From Nigrospora sphaerica (Eukaryota; Ascomycota; Sordariomycetes; Amphisphaeriales; Apiosporaceae): 64,000 bases of DNA. Location of the stretch: assembly GCA_018287875.1 (NCBI GenBank), contig JAGVVL010000001.1:682001-746000 (forward strand), given 5' to 3'. Below are positions 1 through 8,740 of the stretch, piece by piece (position 1 is the first letter of the stretch; the number at the start of each line of letters is the position of its first letter). A program made the translations under genes and the position numbers. Below the pieces are notes generated by a model that was not told the DNA's origin, searched no databases, and saw nothing but the letters and a program-made list of their open reading frames with translations.

Positions 1-384
1 AAGTGGTCTTCCATAAAGAGCAGAGCCGACCCCATTTCGACTTGGGGGGGCCGGAGAGAACCGAGGAATGTATATAAGGAAAAAGAACAAGAAAAGGGCA
101 AAGAGAGTTGTTTCCCGGATGGGCGGGTAGCCCAAGGGGCAACCCCCACGACCGCGTACCGGCCCCCGAAGCGATGCGGCATGTTCCGGTCATTACCCCT
201 TGGCGCCGGACCGACGCAACCGCGGGTCTTGGGCTCGTGGCTTCGTGGCTTTCGTGCGCTACGGGTACAGGCGTCGCTTGGGAAGAAGGCAGGACTACGG
301 GGGTGTTGCGGGAGCAAAAGAGTGGGTTCGGGTTCCGGGGGGGGGGGGGGTATCTATTTGACTTCTGCTTCTTCTTCTGCTTTT
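1..384. other. 3' flank of SLD2, no gene seen
   Basis: This stretch lies downstream of the minus-strand SLD2 gene. It contains a run of 14 G at 337-350 and some purine-rich sequence near 70-110. The open frames that cross it on the plus strand run on into the antisense of SLD2 and have no protein-like character. I see no coding or RNA feature. Confidence 0.6.
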
Positions 385-1922
385 CTACCTGCGCCGCCGG
401 AACCGGCTGCCGAACCCGGGCCCGCCCTTGGCGCCGTGGTTCCGCAGTTTCAGGCGCTTGAAGTTGGCGTGGGCCAGCTCGTTGACCTTCCTGGCCGCCT
501 TCTTGACGGCGCCCGCCTTGGGGCCGGCGCTGTCGCCGCCCGCCTCCTCCTCCTCCTTCTTCTTCTTCGCCGTCGTCCTGGCGCCGCCCTCGCCGCCTTC
601 GTCCCCGCTGCCGTCCGCCGCGCCGTCGTAGTCGGACCCCGACGCCGCCGGGTCCCTCGGGGCGGCCGCGGCGTCGCCGTCGCCGTCGTCGGTCTCCGCG
701 TCCGAGGCGCCGGCGTCCTCGCCCGGCGTCGGGCCGGGCCGCCGGGCCCGCGTGGGTCGCATGTTGACGCGGCGCGTCGTCCGCTTCTGGCCCTTCTTCT
801 TGTAGACGCGCAGCGGCCGGCCGTCGCGGTCGAGCTCGGGCTCGGGTTCGCTGTCGAGGGCGTCTTCGTCGTCGAAGCCGCCCAGCAGGCGGGGGGGCGC
901 GGGGGCGGGCTTCCTGGCCGGCGCCGCGCCGCCGTCGTCGTCGTCCTCCTCCCCCTCCATCTCGCGCAGCGCCTCCATGTCGTCGTCGAGGTGCGCCTCC
1001 TCCATGCGGCGCAGGTCGGCGACGACGCTGCTGAGGCCGCGGCCCGGCGGCTTCCGCGGGAGGCGCGGCCGCCGCGGCGACGCGTACGCCGGGTCCCCGG
1101 CGGCGGGCGGCGCGCCGCGCCGTAGGAACGACGGCGTCGAGAAGAGCAGCTTGGCGGCGCTGCCGGCGGGCGTCGAGGGCGCCCCCTGCGCGTTGCCGTC
1201 GCGGTTCTTGAGCGGCGTCTTGAACAGCGCGCGCCGGCCCGTGGCCACGGGGGTGCCGGCGACGGCCGCCGGGGGTTCCGCGTCCCCGGGCTTGCGCTTG
1301 CTAGGCGTGGCCTGGAGCCGGGCGTCGACGGCGGCGGCGGCGGCCGGGCGGCGGTGGTGGTCTTTGGAGGGCGTCTTCTCGTCGTCGTCCTGGTCGTCCA
1401 GTAGGTCGAAGAGGCCCAGTACGCGGCCGTCGCGCTGCGGCGTCGGGCCGATCGAGGTGGGCAGGGCCGGGCTGAACAGGCGGCGGATCTCGGGCGTCTC
1501 GAAGTCGTCGACGTGGGAGCGCCGCGTCGCCGTCGGCGTCGCCTGCGGCCGCGGCCGCTTCGTCGGCGTCATGTCGGCCGCCGCCGGCGCCGCCTCGGGC
1601 TTGCGCTTCTTCTCGCGCACCGGTTTCCCGTCCAGCATGTCACGGATCTGCTGGTACTGTTTGTACTTGGCCTCTGGATGCCCGAGCGTGTCAGCCCCAC
1701 GAAAAGGGAGGGGCGCGGGGGCTGGGGGAGACAAAGAAAGAGGGAGAGAAAGAGAAAGAGATAAGGGGGCGAGTACGTACGTATCTCGGGGTTCTGTTTA
1801 ATGTCGTCACGGCTCGGCTTCTTGCCGCCTTTGCGCCTCGCGACCTCGGCCTCCCAGAGCTTGAGTTGGGATTTGAGGTCGGCGGCCTTGGCCTCGCATT
1901 CTTTTTTGGCGTCGTCCTGCAT
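385..1922 (-). CDS. SLD2: DNA replication regulator SLD2 (DRC1-like), two exons
   Basis: Predicted 476-aa homologue of the replication-initiation factor SLD2. In yeast, SLD2 phosphorylated by CDK binds the BRCT protein Dpb11 and helps load the CMG helicase in the nucleus. Exon 1 is 1922-1781, exon 2 is 1673-385; the intron (1780-1674) has a GTACGT donor and CAG acceptor. Joining restores the family's N-terminal block (…KPSRDDIKQNPEIQAKYKQY…, residues about 36-54), which is the best recognition feature. The region after it is rich in S/T-P sites (DMTPTK, FETPEI, IGPTPQ, KTPSK, ATPSK, FKTPLK, FSTPSF), fitting multi-site CDK control. The C-terminal half is acidic and then very basic (ends RFRRRR) with little conservation. 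The start at 1922 was chosen because the family begins just before this block; upstream in-frame codons are a G/C-run leader. The family call is firm; fine exon ends are inferred. Confidence 0.87.
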
Positions 1923-2537
1923 TGTGTCGACGCGGGGGGGGGGGGGGACACGAGGCACCGGGTGTGCAAGATACGGAGCCTGCGCGTGCTTTCGTCCCGA
2001 GTTGCCGTGCAGGTACAACAAGAAGTGGAAGGGGTTGGATAGAACAAGATGCAAGCGGGATGGGAGATCAATGTACCCAATCCGTTCACCCGCCGTAAGT
2101 ACTGCTAGTGTTCTCAGTCGGTAGGTAGGAGCTTATGTTTAAGTGGCCTGCCGCGTTTGTCGCGAAGCCGTCGCGTCTTGGGGCGTGTCGTAGGTGGGGC
2201 GCCGACCAAATGCTAGTTGTACCTTATAGGAGGTACACATGGTAAGTACCTACTACTACTCCTTCTTAGCACTGGCCCGCATCAGCCTTATGTGTTACCT
2301 TCCCCTGTTCGATACTAACACTCTGAACGCACCGCGCCATCTATCCGCGGCCTGGTATCGGTTTCGTTATGAATTCGTCTGAGTATGTGTAACGGGTATC
2401 TCTTGTTCGCTCTCTGCGCTGTCCTTGGAAAATATTCTTGAATTCGCTGTTCCCTTCCCGTGATCATCCCACCCCCGCCCCCTCCCGGAGACTCGCCGCC
2501 GTAGTCCCGCAACCCGGAAACTCACCACCGAAGCCCG
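1923..2537. other. SLD2 promoter / methyltransferase 3' flank
   Basis: Spacer between two minus-strand genes. It should hold the SLD2 promoter and the 3' end of the methyltransferase. A 14-G tract lies at 1934-1947, only about 12 bases upstream of the SLD2 start codon. AT content rises around 2220-2440. Short ORFs here have no recognisable product. Confidence 0.5.
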
Positions 2538-3641
2538 TCAACGGGAGCTCGACCGCAACGAGGGCGTGGAAACGGGCCGCGAGACGGGGGCCGTGGCGTC
2601 GTTGTCGTCGTCGTCGGCGGCGGCAAAGTCGAAGCGCCAGAACTGAATGTTCTTGGAGAAGGAAGGCATGTAGGAGGCGAGGGTGGTGCCGTAGTGGCCG
2701 AAGAAGGGCGGGTGGCTGTCCATGAAGTCGCGCCAGAGGACGCGGTCGCGCAGGCGTAGGCGCGGGTGCAGGGCCTCGAGCTCGTGCGGCTCGTCGACGC
2801 CCCAGCGGAAGACGGAGCGGCTCGTGCGCAGGGCCTTGATGTACGACGTCAGCAGCACCGAGACACTGCCGAGCGTGTCAAAGGCCAGCTGGCCTGCGCC
2901 GCCGCGCCCAAAGTACTCGACGAGGTCGCGGATGGCGCGCCGGCCGTCGTCGGGCTCGAGGTACATGAAGAGGCCCTCGGCCAGCACGAGCGTCGGCCGG
3001 TCCGCTGGGATGTCGCGGTACCAGCCCTCCTCGGCCACCGACAGCGTGCGCAGCCGGTAGTCGCCCGCCGGCGCCGGGATCAGCCGCGACCGCAGGTCCA
3101 CGACGAGAGGCTGGTCGATGTCGATCCAGCGCACGTGGCGGTTCTTGGTCACGCGGAAGTAGCGGCAGTCGAGCCCGCAGCCGAGGTGCAGCACCGTCGT
3201 CGGCTCGTTGCGGTGCGCGTCCAGGAACTCCTGGCACCACTGGTCCAGTTGTTTGGCCCGGTTGGCGATCCACGTCACGTACCGCTCGTCCTGCGTGAAC
3301 TTGAAGTGGCTGGCTTCGAGGTCCACGTCGCACCGCTCCAGCAGCTGCTTGGCGTAGGGGTCGCCCAGGATCGGCTGCGCCTTCTGGGCGTCGCGGTACT
3401 TGAACATGACCATGGGGAGCAGCGTCTGCTCCACCCCCTGGAGCAGTACCTTCTCCTTGGGTAGGCTCGGCACGTTGTTGAGCGTGTGACTGCCGATGCT
3501 CGTCGTGCTCTTGCGGCCTACGTCCGATGTGTAAGGCGTCTCGTCCGTCTGCAAGCCGGCCGCCATCGTTGCCGTCGTGGCCGTGTCAACGCTCGCTCTG
3601 CTGCTGCTGCTGCCGCCGCCGGGTTTTTGAGAGTGTGGCAT
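2538..3641 (-). CDS. LCM-family SAM-dependent methyltransferase (TcmP-like)
   Basis: Single-exon, predicted 367-aa protein of the leucine carboxyl methyltransferase superfamily (PF04072 type), whose members methylate a carboxyl or hydroxyl oxygen using S-adenosylmethionine. The SAM-binding motif I is VLHLGCGLDCR (residues about 150-160), followed by the acidic WIDIDQP strand (about 172-178) and the conserved GLFMYL segment. The N-terminal block PMVMFKYRDAQ and DPYAKQLLE is typical of the TcmP-like branch, which includes polyketide O-methyltransferases, rather than of PP2A methyltransferase. The first 60 residues are Ser/Thr-rich and probably disordered. I chose the ATG at 3641; an in-frame ATG at 3815 would add residues that look untranslated, and a TATA-like box lies between them. 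No polyketide synthase or other biosynthetic gene is nearby, so the substrate is unknown. Confidence 0.78.
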   Translation of the reverse strand: MPHSQKPGGGSSSSRASVDTATTATMAAGLQTDETPYTSDVGRKSTTSIGSHTLNNVPSLPKEKVLLQGVEQTLLPMVMFKYRDAQKAQPILGDPYAKQLLERCDVDLEASHFKFTQDERYVTWIANRAKQLDQWCQEFLDAHRNEPTTVLHLGCGLDCRYFRVTKNRHVRWIDIDQPLVVDLRSRLIPAPAGDYRLRTLSVAEEGWYRDIPADRPTLVLAEGLFMYLEPDDGRRAIRDLVEYFGRGGAGQLAFDTLGSVSVLLTSYIKALRTSRSVFRWGVDEPHELEALHPRLRLRDRVLWRDFMDSHPPFFGHYGTTLASYMPSFSKNIQFWRFDFAAADDDDNDATAPVSRPVSTPSLRSSSR

Positions 3642-3747
3642 GGTGGGGACGCGAGTGGATGACGGCGGTGGCTCCTGTTTCTGCGAATATTCGTATGCTG
3701 TCGTCGGTCGCCTACCTATCGGGCCTCCCAGGTGGGGGACAGGATTC

Positions 3748-3757
3748 GTATTTATCC
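3748..3757 (-). promoter_or_regulatory. TATA-like box upstream of methyltransferase
   Basis: On the minus strand this reads GGATAAATAC, about 110 bases upstream of the chosen start codon at 3641. Position and composition fit a TATA element. It also argues that the further upstream in-frame ATG at 3815 is outside the transcript. No experimental support. Confidence 0.35.
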
Positions 3758-4142
3758 TTGGACGGCGCGCCAAGCGGGTTACGGCCCAGACGCCCCGCGT
3801 GGCCGTCTTTCCCAAGGTCGCGGGTTTCGTCGTCGCCGGATGAGCCGGACATGAAATTCCAAAGGGGCCTAGAGCGACCGAAATGCGTCTCGGTCCGTTG
3901 TCCTGAGCCGACGACGAGGCGAACGGTCGGTTTACCCACTGTCCTACAAGGGTCCTGCATATCTGCAGGTGGGATCGCCTCCGACCCCGTCCATCGTCGT
4001 ACTCGGATACCCCCTCAGCTACGGACCGGTCTGGACGAGAGAGACAGGGCTAGCAAAGGGGGGGGCGCCTGTTGGCCCGGAAGTTTCGCCAACCTTAGCT
4101 TGACGCCCCTCGTAGCTGTGTCCGACAGTCGAGACGACATAC

Positions 4143-4237
4143 GACGGCACATGGTTGCTCTGACGGCACATGGTTGCTCTGACGGCACATGGTTGCTCTG
4201 ACGGCACATGGTTGCTCTGACGGCACATGGTTGCTCC
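4143..4237. repeat. 19-bp minisatellite, five tandem copies
   Basis: The unit GACGGCACATGGTTGCTCT is repeated head to tail five times with no gap. The first four copies are identical and the fifth has one change near its end. A degenerate sixth copy (GACGGCCCTTGGC…) follows. Nineteen is not a multiple of three, so the period gives repeated peptides in shifting frames but no protein constraint. Near-identity suggests recent expansion. Confidence 0.95.
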
Positions 4238-4836
4238 GACGGCCCTTGGCTGGCTGAAGCGACCCAAACGTGTCATTCGCTTGGGCGGGAAAGCGATATT
4301 GTTTGGGCGCCATGGGTTTTTTGCGTTTCTGCTGGACGGTCCTCTAGATGCGTACAAATGCCCGTTAACGCCCTTGGTTTTCTTCGCCGGCCAAGACGGA
4401 TGCAAACATGCTACTAGCACGGCCCAGTTAATACGCCCGGGGACTGAGGCCGCCGATTGGATGGCGGGGCGGAGAGGACGTTTGTGTGATCCCAGTCCGG
4501 CTGATGAAGCCGTGAAAAACGTGGTGGGCCTGGGGGGGGGGTCGAGACGATTAATGCCTTCATGGGGTAGTGTCCACTCCGGCGCCACGACCGGCCTGGT
4601 AAGTATCCCCGCGTTTGACAGTCCGTCTAGCATTTTCGTTTGTCTCACTGCCAGCTTGGGAAGGGGCCGAGCCGGCGACGTGAGATTCCCTGCCTGCCAG
4701 GACGCACTGGCATTATTCTGCCGGCATCGTTCCCCGGGCTGCTCAAACCACCCCTATACCCCCACTTTTGTTTGAATAGCGCCGATAAGTGGCGAGGTTC
4801 CGTCGAGCTGGACCGAGAGACCCCCACCAGCGCCGG

Positions 4837-4860
4837 TGAGAGAGAGAGAGAAAGAGAGAG
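4837..4860. repeat. GA-rich simple repeat
   Basis: A purine tract made of GA dinucleotides with one AAA interruption, followed by further GA/GGGG sequence up to about 4880. It is typical intergenic simple sequence. Confidence 0.85.
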
Positions 4861-5738
4861 AAGTGGGGGGGAGAGACGTAGAGGGAAAATATTCGTGAGG
4901 TGGTCCAGAGGATACGATGCACAAGCTGTAGGCCCTTGCCCCGGTTCCTGTGAAGGGTTTCCAATGGCTGGGCTGGCCTATGTGGACGACGGACTGCAAG
5001 ACTGTCGACTCGAAGGGCGTCCCCCGTCGCCTTCGGTAAGGCTCGCCGCGAGATTCCCCCGTGCAACGCCGGCCTACCGACGGAAGGATACGCCCTGGGA
5101 TAGATGACTCATGCGAAAGAGAAAGCGGGAGCACGCGGGTTGAGCGTTGGCGATCCACGCGGGCCGGGCCGGCCAGAATAGGGCAATAAGTCCAAGGCAG
5201 GGATGACGGGCGTCTTCGTCTTACGCGCCTTCCTTAGAACCGTGTGTACCTCTACGACTACCAACCAAAACCTAGGTCACAAGACTCCTCGCTGGAGGTT
5301 GCTCGTCCCGTCTTCATTACCGTATCCGAGAAATGACCCCCGGTTGTGCATCCCACTATTGTCAATAATAGTAAGCGCTAAACGGGGGGCACAACCCGGG
5401 GTCGCTGGTGGGGAAAAGCAGGTCGCCGGCAAGGACCTTTGAAGGACATCTTGTCTTCGGCGCCCGTTCGTTACATCCGGTGTACAAGGACGAACATGGA
5501 GCAAATCAAATCCTTTGGTATTTTGTCGGAAGCGACCGTGGACGAACTCTTGAAACCTGTCGCCATCTCGAATTCTTCTTGATAGACCCCGACGTATCTC
5601 GCCGTCTCCAACCGCCGTCAAGATTTTCGGCTGGTTCGTGACAGTTCTTGAAGGCTAACATCTCTGCTCCGTGATGTCGGTCGGATGTTGGCCATGGACC
5701 GCCGCCTCTCTAATTTCTGGGTTGCAAGCGGCGCGAAT

Positions 5739-6779
5739 CTAATAGCTCGGACGGTAGAAATCTCCTCGTCCCCTGGGTGCCTGTTCGCTTCCACCATCCG
5801 ACGACGGGTCGGCTCCCGCGGCGGCCGGGCTGCGTCGCGCCGCCTCGTCTTCGCCGTCTCCGAGCTCGGACCGGCGCCGCTTCCTCGCGCTCGGGTACTG
5901 CACGTGGCGGTCCCAGGCCTCGATGGAGTGGGGGCTCCGGAGGAAGCTGCGGAGCTCGTGCAGCAGCAGGCGGGCGTTCTCGCGGCCCAGGAACTCCTGC
6001 AGCATCTCCTCGGCCTGGCCCTTGCTGCCCTGGATGTCGACCGTCTTGAGGATGGCGACGATGTACTCGAGGAGGAACTCGGCGTTGTTGGCCCGCCGCC
6101 GCGTCGTCACGACATCCCCGCCGGCCGCCGGCGGCGCCGGGTGCAGGAACTCGAAGACGCGGAGCTCGCGGCGCAGCCACGTGCGGGCGCGCGACGCGAG
6201 GGCGGCGTCGCGCTCAAACAGCGCCGGCGTCAGGTCGCGGTACTGCGAGTAGCGGTTGGACCCCATGTGCAGCGAGTAGAGCTGCTGGCGGTAGACGTCG
6301 CGGCGGAAGCGCACCGCGCGCTCCTCGCGCCGGCGGGCATCCTCGTCGCGTTCGGCCTCGTCGGGGCGGCCCCAGGGCCGTTCGCGGGGGCGCGGCGGCG
6401 GCGGCGCCGTGTAGTAGGTTCCGTTCCGCACGGGCGGGCGTGGGCGCGGGGGCGGCGCCTTGGGCCGGGGCGCCGGCACGGCGTACGTCTTCCAAGCCTC
6501 GCCGGCGCGGCCGTAGCGCACCTCGCCAACCTCGGCCTTGCACAGCGGGCACCGCGCCTGTTGCTCCAGCCAGCTCAGCAGGCAGAGGTAATCAAAGTCG
6601 GCGTGCCGGCACGGCCGGGCCTCGCAGGCCTCGGAAACGGCCTCGAGGCAAATAACGCAGCATCGCTCCGTCTCATCGCCAGCCACGCCCGCGCCGCCTT
6701 GCGCGCTGGATACCTCGGCTAGCGTGTGCTGGAGTACTCTCGACTTCAAATCAAGGTCTTCGGCGCGCTCGGCGTCCAT
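5739..6779 (-). CDS. TOPORS-like RING-finger E3 ubiquitin ligase
   Basis: Single-exon 346-aa protein. The RING lies at residues 41-80: CVIC (41/44), CRH (57/59), FDYLC (62-66), CPLC (77/80). The fifth ligand position holds Asp63 rather than Cys, giving the H-x-x-F-D-x-x-C form. A proline/arginine-rich linker (about 90-155) separates it from a conserved helical C-terminal region, with WLRRELRVF near 205 and EFLLEYIVAILK and FLRSPHSIEAWDRHVQY further on, in the arrangement of TOPORS-type ligases. A basic cluster KRRRS is a likely nuclear localisation signal. In other organisms such proteins attach ubiquitin or SUMO to nuclear targets; the substrate here is unknown. Start at 6779 is the only sensible ATG before the RING. 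The RING call is firm; the TOPORS relation rests on remembered family pattern. Confidence 0.75.
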   Translation of the reverse strand: MDAERAEDLDLKSRVLQHTLAEVSSAQGGAGVAGDETERCCVICLEAVSEACEARPCRHADFDYLCLLSWLEQQARCPLCKAEVGEVRYGRAGEAWKTYAVPAPRPKAPPPRPRPPVRNGTYYTAPPPPRPRERPWGRPDEAERDEDARRREERAVRFRRDVYRQQLYSLHMGSNRYSQYRDLTPALFERDAALASRARTWLRRELRVFEFLHPAPPAAGGDVVTTRRRANNAEFLLEYIVAILKTVDIQGSKGQAEEMLQEFLGRENARLLLHELRSFLRSPHSIEAWDRHVQYPSARKRRRSELGDGEDEAARRSPAAAGADPSSDGGSEQAPRGRGDFYRPSY

Positions 6780-8740
6780 GTATCACGGTGAATGAGAGAG
6801 AAAGGATGAATGGGGGGAGATGACGAAGCTAAAAAGAAGTTGGTCCAAAAGGTTAGCCGAAGGGGGCGAAAACGGGCATTAGCTAAGCCGGCGCGCTTGG
6901 CGGGGGCTTGAACGGCAGCCGACATGGGGGCGAGTAGGACCCAACGTTTCTGGAGAACAAACGGTCGACATCAGGGAAGAACAGAGCAGATTTTACAGAC
7001 ACGAAAAAGGCCCTATTTCCAGAAGTGATTAAAGGTTCACGGGTCAGCAGCTGGACGGTAACACCGGATACACAATCACATTGTGCCGTCCAACTTCACG
7101 TCTGCCTAACAGAGTGGGGGCCAGAGGCTGTTTCTGAGCTCCAGTACAAGTTGATTCCTCAGCTTCTCCAAGTAGCCCACTATACTCCTAACCCTTTATC
7201 CTTTCGGCCTTGTAGGTAAGCGCAATGCAGATGCGACTGCTGTTCTGACCTCGATACATTATTGGCCAGAGGCGCTTAGCCAGGGTTGTCAGGTCACCAC
7301 CGGATCCCGTAGAAGCGACACCTCACCTTGTAAGTTTCGAACCGCCACTTACAAAGGGTTTGGGAACAGCATAGCACCTCACCTGCAGTCCTGCCCATAG
7401 ACGCAGCTTTTCAGCAGAAAGGTATCGATCATCATTCGACAGCTGCAACGGATCTTGACGGAGGATGCCGAATGCGGTGTTCGTTTCGGCAGTCAGGATC
7501 CTGGGGCGCTTGGCGAGCCTGACGAGTCACTTCTTGAGGTGACGTTGGTTTGTCCGAAACAAACAGAAAAAATAAGAAAGCATAAAAGAAACAATCCAGT
7601 GAGGTCAAGTGCAGTCCCCGGGAGGAGGATGGAGGTCAGCACACGCCTGCGGCTCTGCCATCTGTACGTAAAGCTACTGACATGAAGGGAATGTTGCTGT
7701 GATAGAAACAACGGGGTACTGCTGCATGAAAGCCACATTACTTTCTTGAAGAAACGATTAATATTCCTGATACGTGCGATGACGGCTCGTTCCCCATCCC
7801 GTGACGCCGTGACTTGGTTCCAAAGGGCGGCGAAAATGCCTTGGAAATCCAGATGCCGGCCCAAGGGCCACCACCTGTCCCGTGGGAGCGTGACATGCGT
7901 CGTGACTACGAGTACGAAACCGGTATAAACAGGGCTCGAGGCTTCACTGGGGCCAAGCAAATAATAACCTCGGGTGTTTTTTCGGTTCCGCGGTCGAGAG
8001 GGTGTATATATCGAGGCCCCAATTCTCCGTTGGGGAAGGGGGGCGGGAGAGATGGAGGTGACATCTTTTATTCCCATTGGGCCACCCCCTGCCCGGCAGA
8101 GGGTTGATGAGCGGCTATGCCGTGCTACTCGTGACCTAATGCGATCGGTACCGGGGACGGAAGGCCTGCAGAGGCGTCTCCAAGCGGCCTAGCCCAGCCG
8201 CCCCCGCAGCGCCGCCAAGCAGGCCGACCATACCTGAAGCAGGCGTGTCTGGCTCGCCGCACTGCCTGCCTCCGAAAGCGGGTGGGCAGGTCGCATTTTC
8301 TCCGTCCACCGCGCTCCCGCCCCGGGGGGACGCGCTCTGCCCGACGGCCCCTGATTCGCGGGCTCCTGTACGATTCATGGCCATCGTACAGGGGGGACGT
8401 CGATTGGCGAAGCTGCGGGGGGGTGCTGCGTGGCCGAAATGCTCCTCCAGGCCAAGAGATCTCGCTATAGTGCCCAGAAAGGACGAGTGATCACCCCGGG
8501 TCACGATACAACCCCCCCCCCCCCCCAATGGCCCCAAGGAGGGAAGAGCGTTTAGGCTGATGGGGACTGCGAGACTGGGCTCCAGTCCCTATACCAGAAG
8601 AGCAGGGAGAAGAAAGCCAACGGTCGTGGTGGGATCTCTATTTAACCCCCGAGGCCGCTTGCCTGGAGCCCGGGAGCTGGAATAACGAAAGACACCCGCG
8701 CCGGTATTTCGCCTGACCATTCCACTTGCTCCAAAGTGCC
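6780..8740. other. 2-kb divergent intergenic region
   Basis: This lies between the minus-strand RING gene and the plus-strand CBM1 hydrolase and should contain both promoters. From about 7000 to 8000 it is more AT-balanced than the coding regions. It ends with a 15-C run at 8512-8526 and a TATA-like box at 8637-8646. A 194-codon minus-strand frame at 7493-8077 has no protein-like features and was not annotated. Confidence 0.5.
8637..8646 (+). promoter_or_regulatory. TATA-like box of the CBM1 hydrolase gene
   Basis: TCTATTTAAC lies about 100 bases before the start codon at 8741, the usual place for a fungal TATA element plus short leader. The same bases read on the minus strand give GGTTAAA, which matches the GGNTAAA core bound by XLR-1/XYR1-type cellulase regulators. 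One short match is weak evidence. Confidence 0.35.

Larger units (their letters stand above)
3642..5738. other. 2.1-kb intergenic region with minisatellite
   Basis: This lies upstream of the methyltransferase and downstream of the RING gene. It holds a TATA-like box (3748-3757), a five-copy 19-bp minisatellite (4143-4237) and a GA-rich tract (4837-4860). The longest open frames (up to about 210 codons) run through the minisatellite or are compositional, and none resembles a known protein. Confidence 0.5.

Noticed and set aside
181..1125. Plus-strand frames of 314 and 274 codons over SLD2
   Set aside because: Both are antisense shadows of the GC-rich SLD2 exon; residues are biased to Arg, Val, Leu and Ser.
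3642..3815. Extension of the methyltransferase to an upstream ATG at 3815
   Set aside because: The added residues are unlike the family and a TATA-like box sits inside the interval.
7493..8077. 194-codon minus-strand frame
   Set aside because: No domain, signal or conserved motif; mixed codon use; lies in a divergent promoter region.
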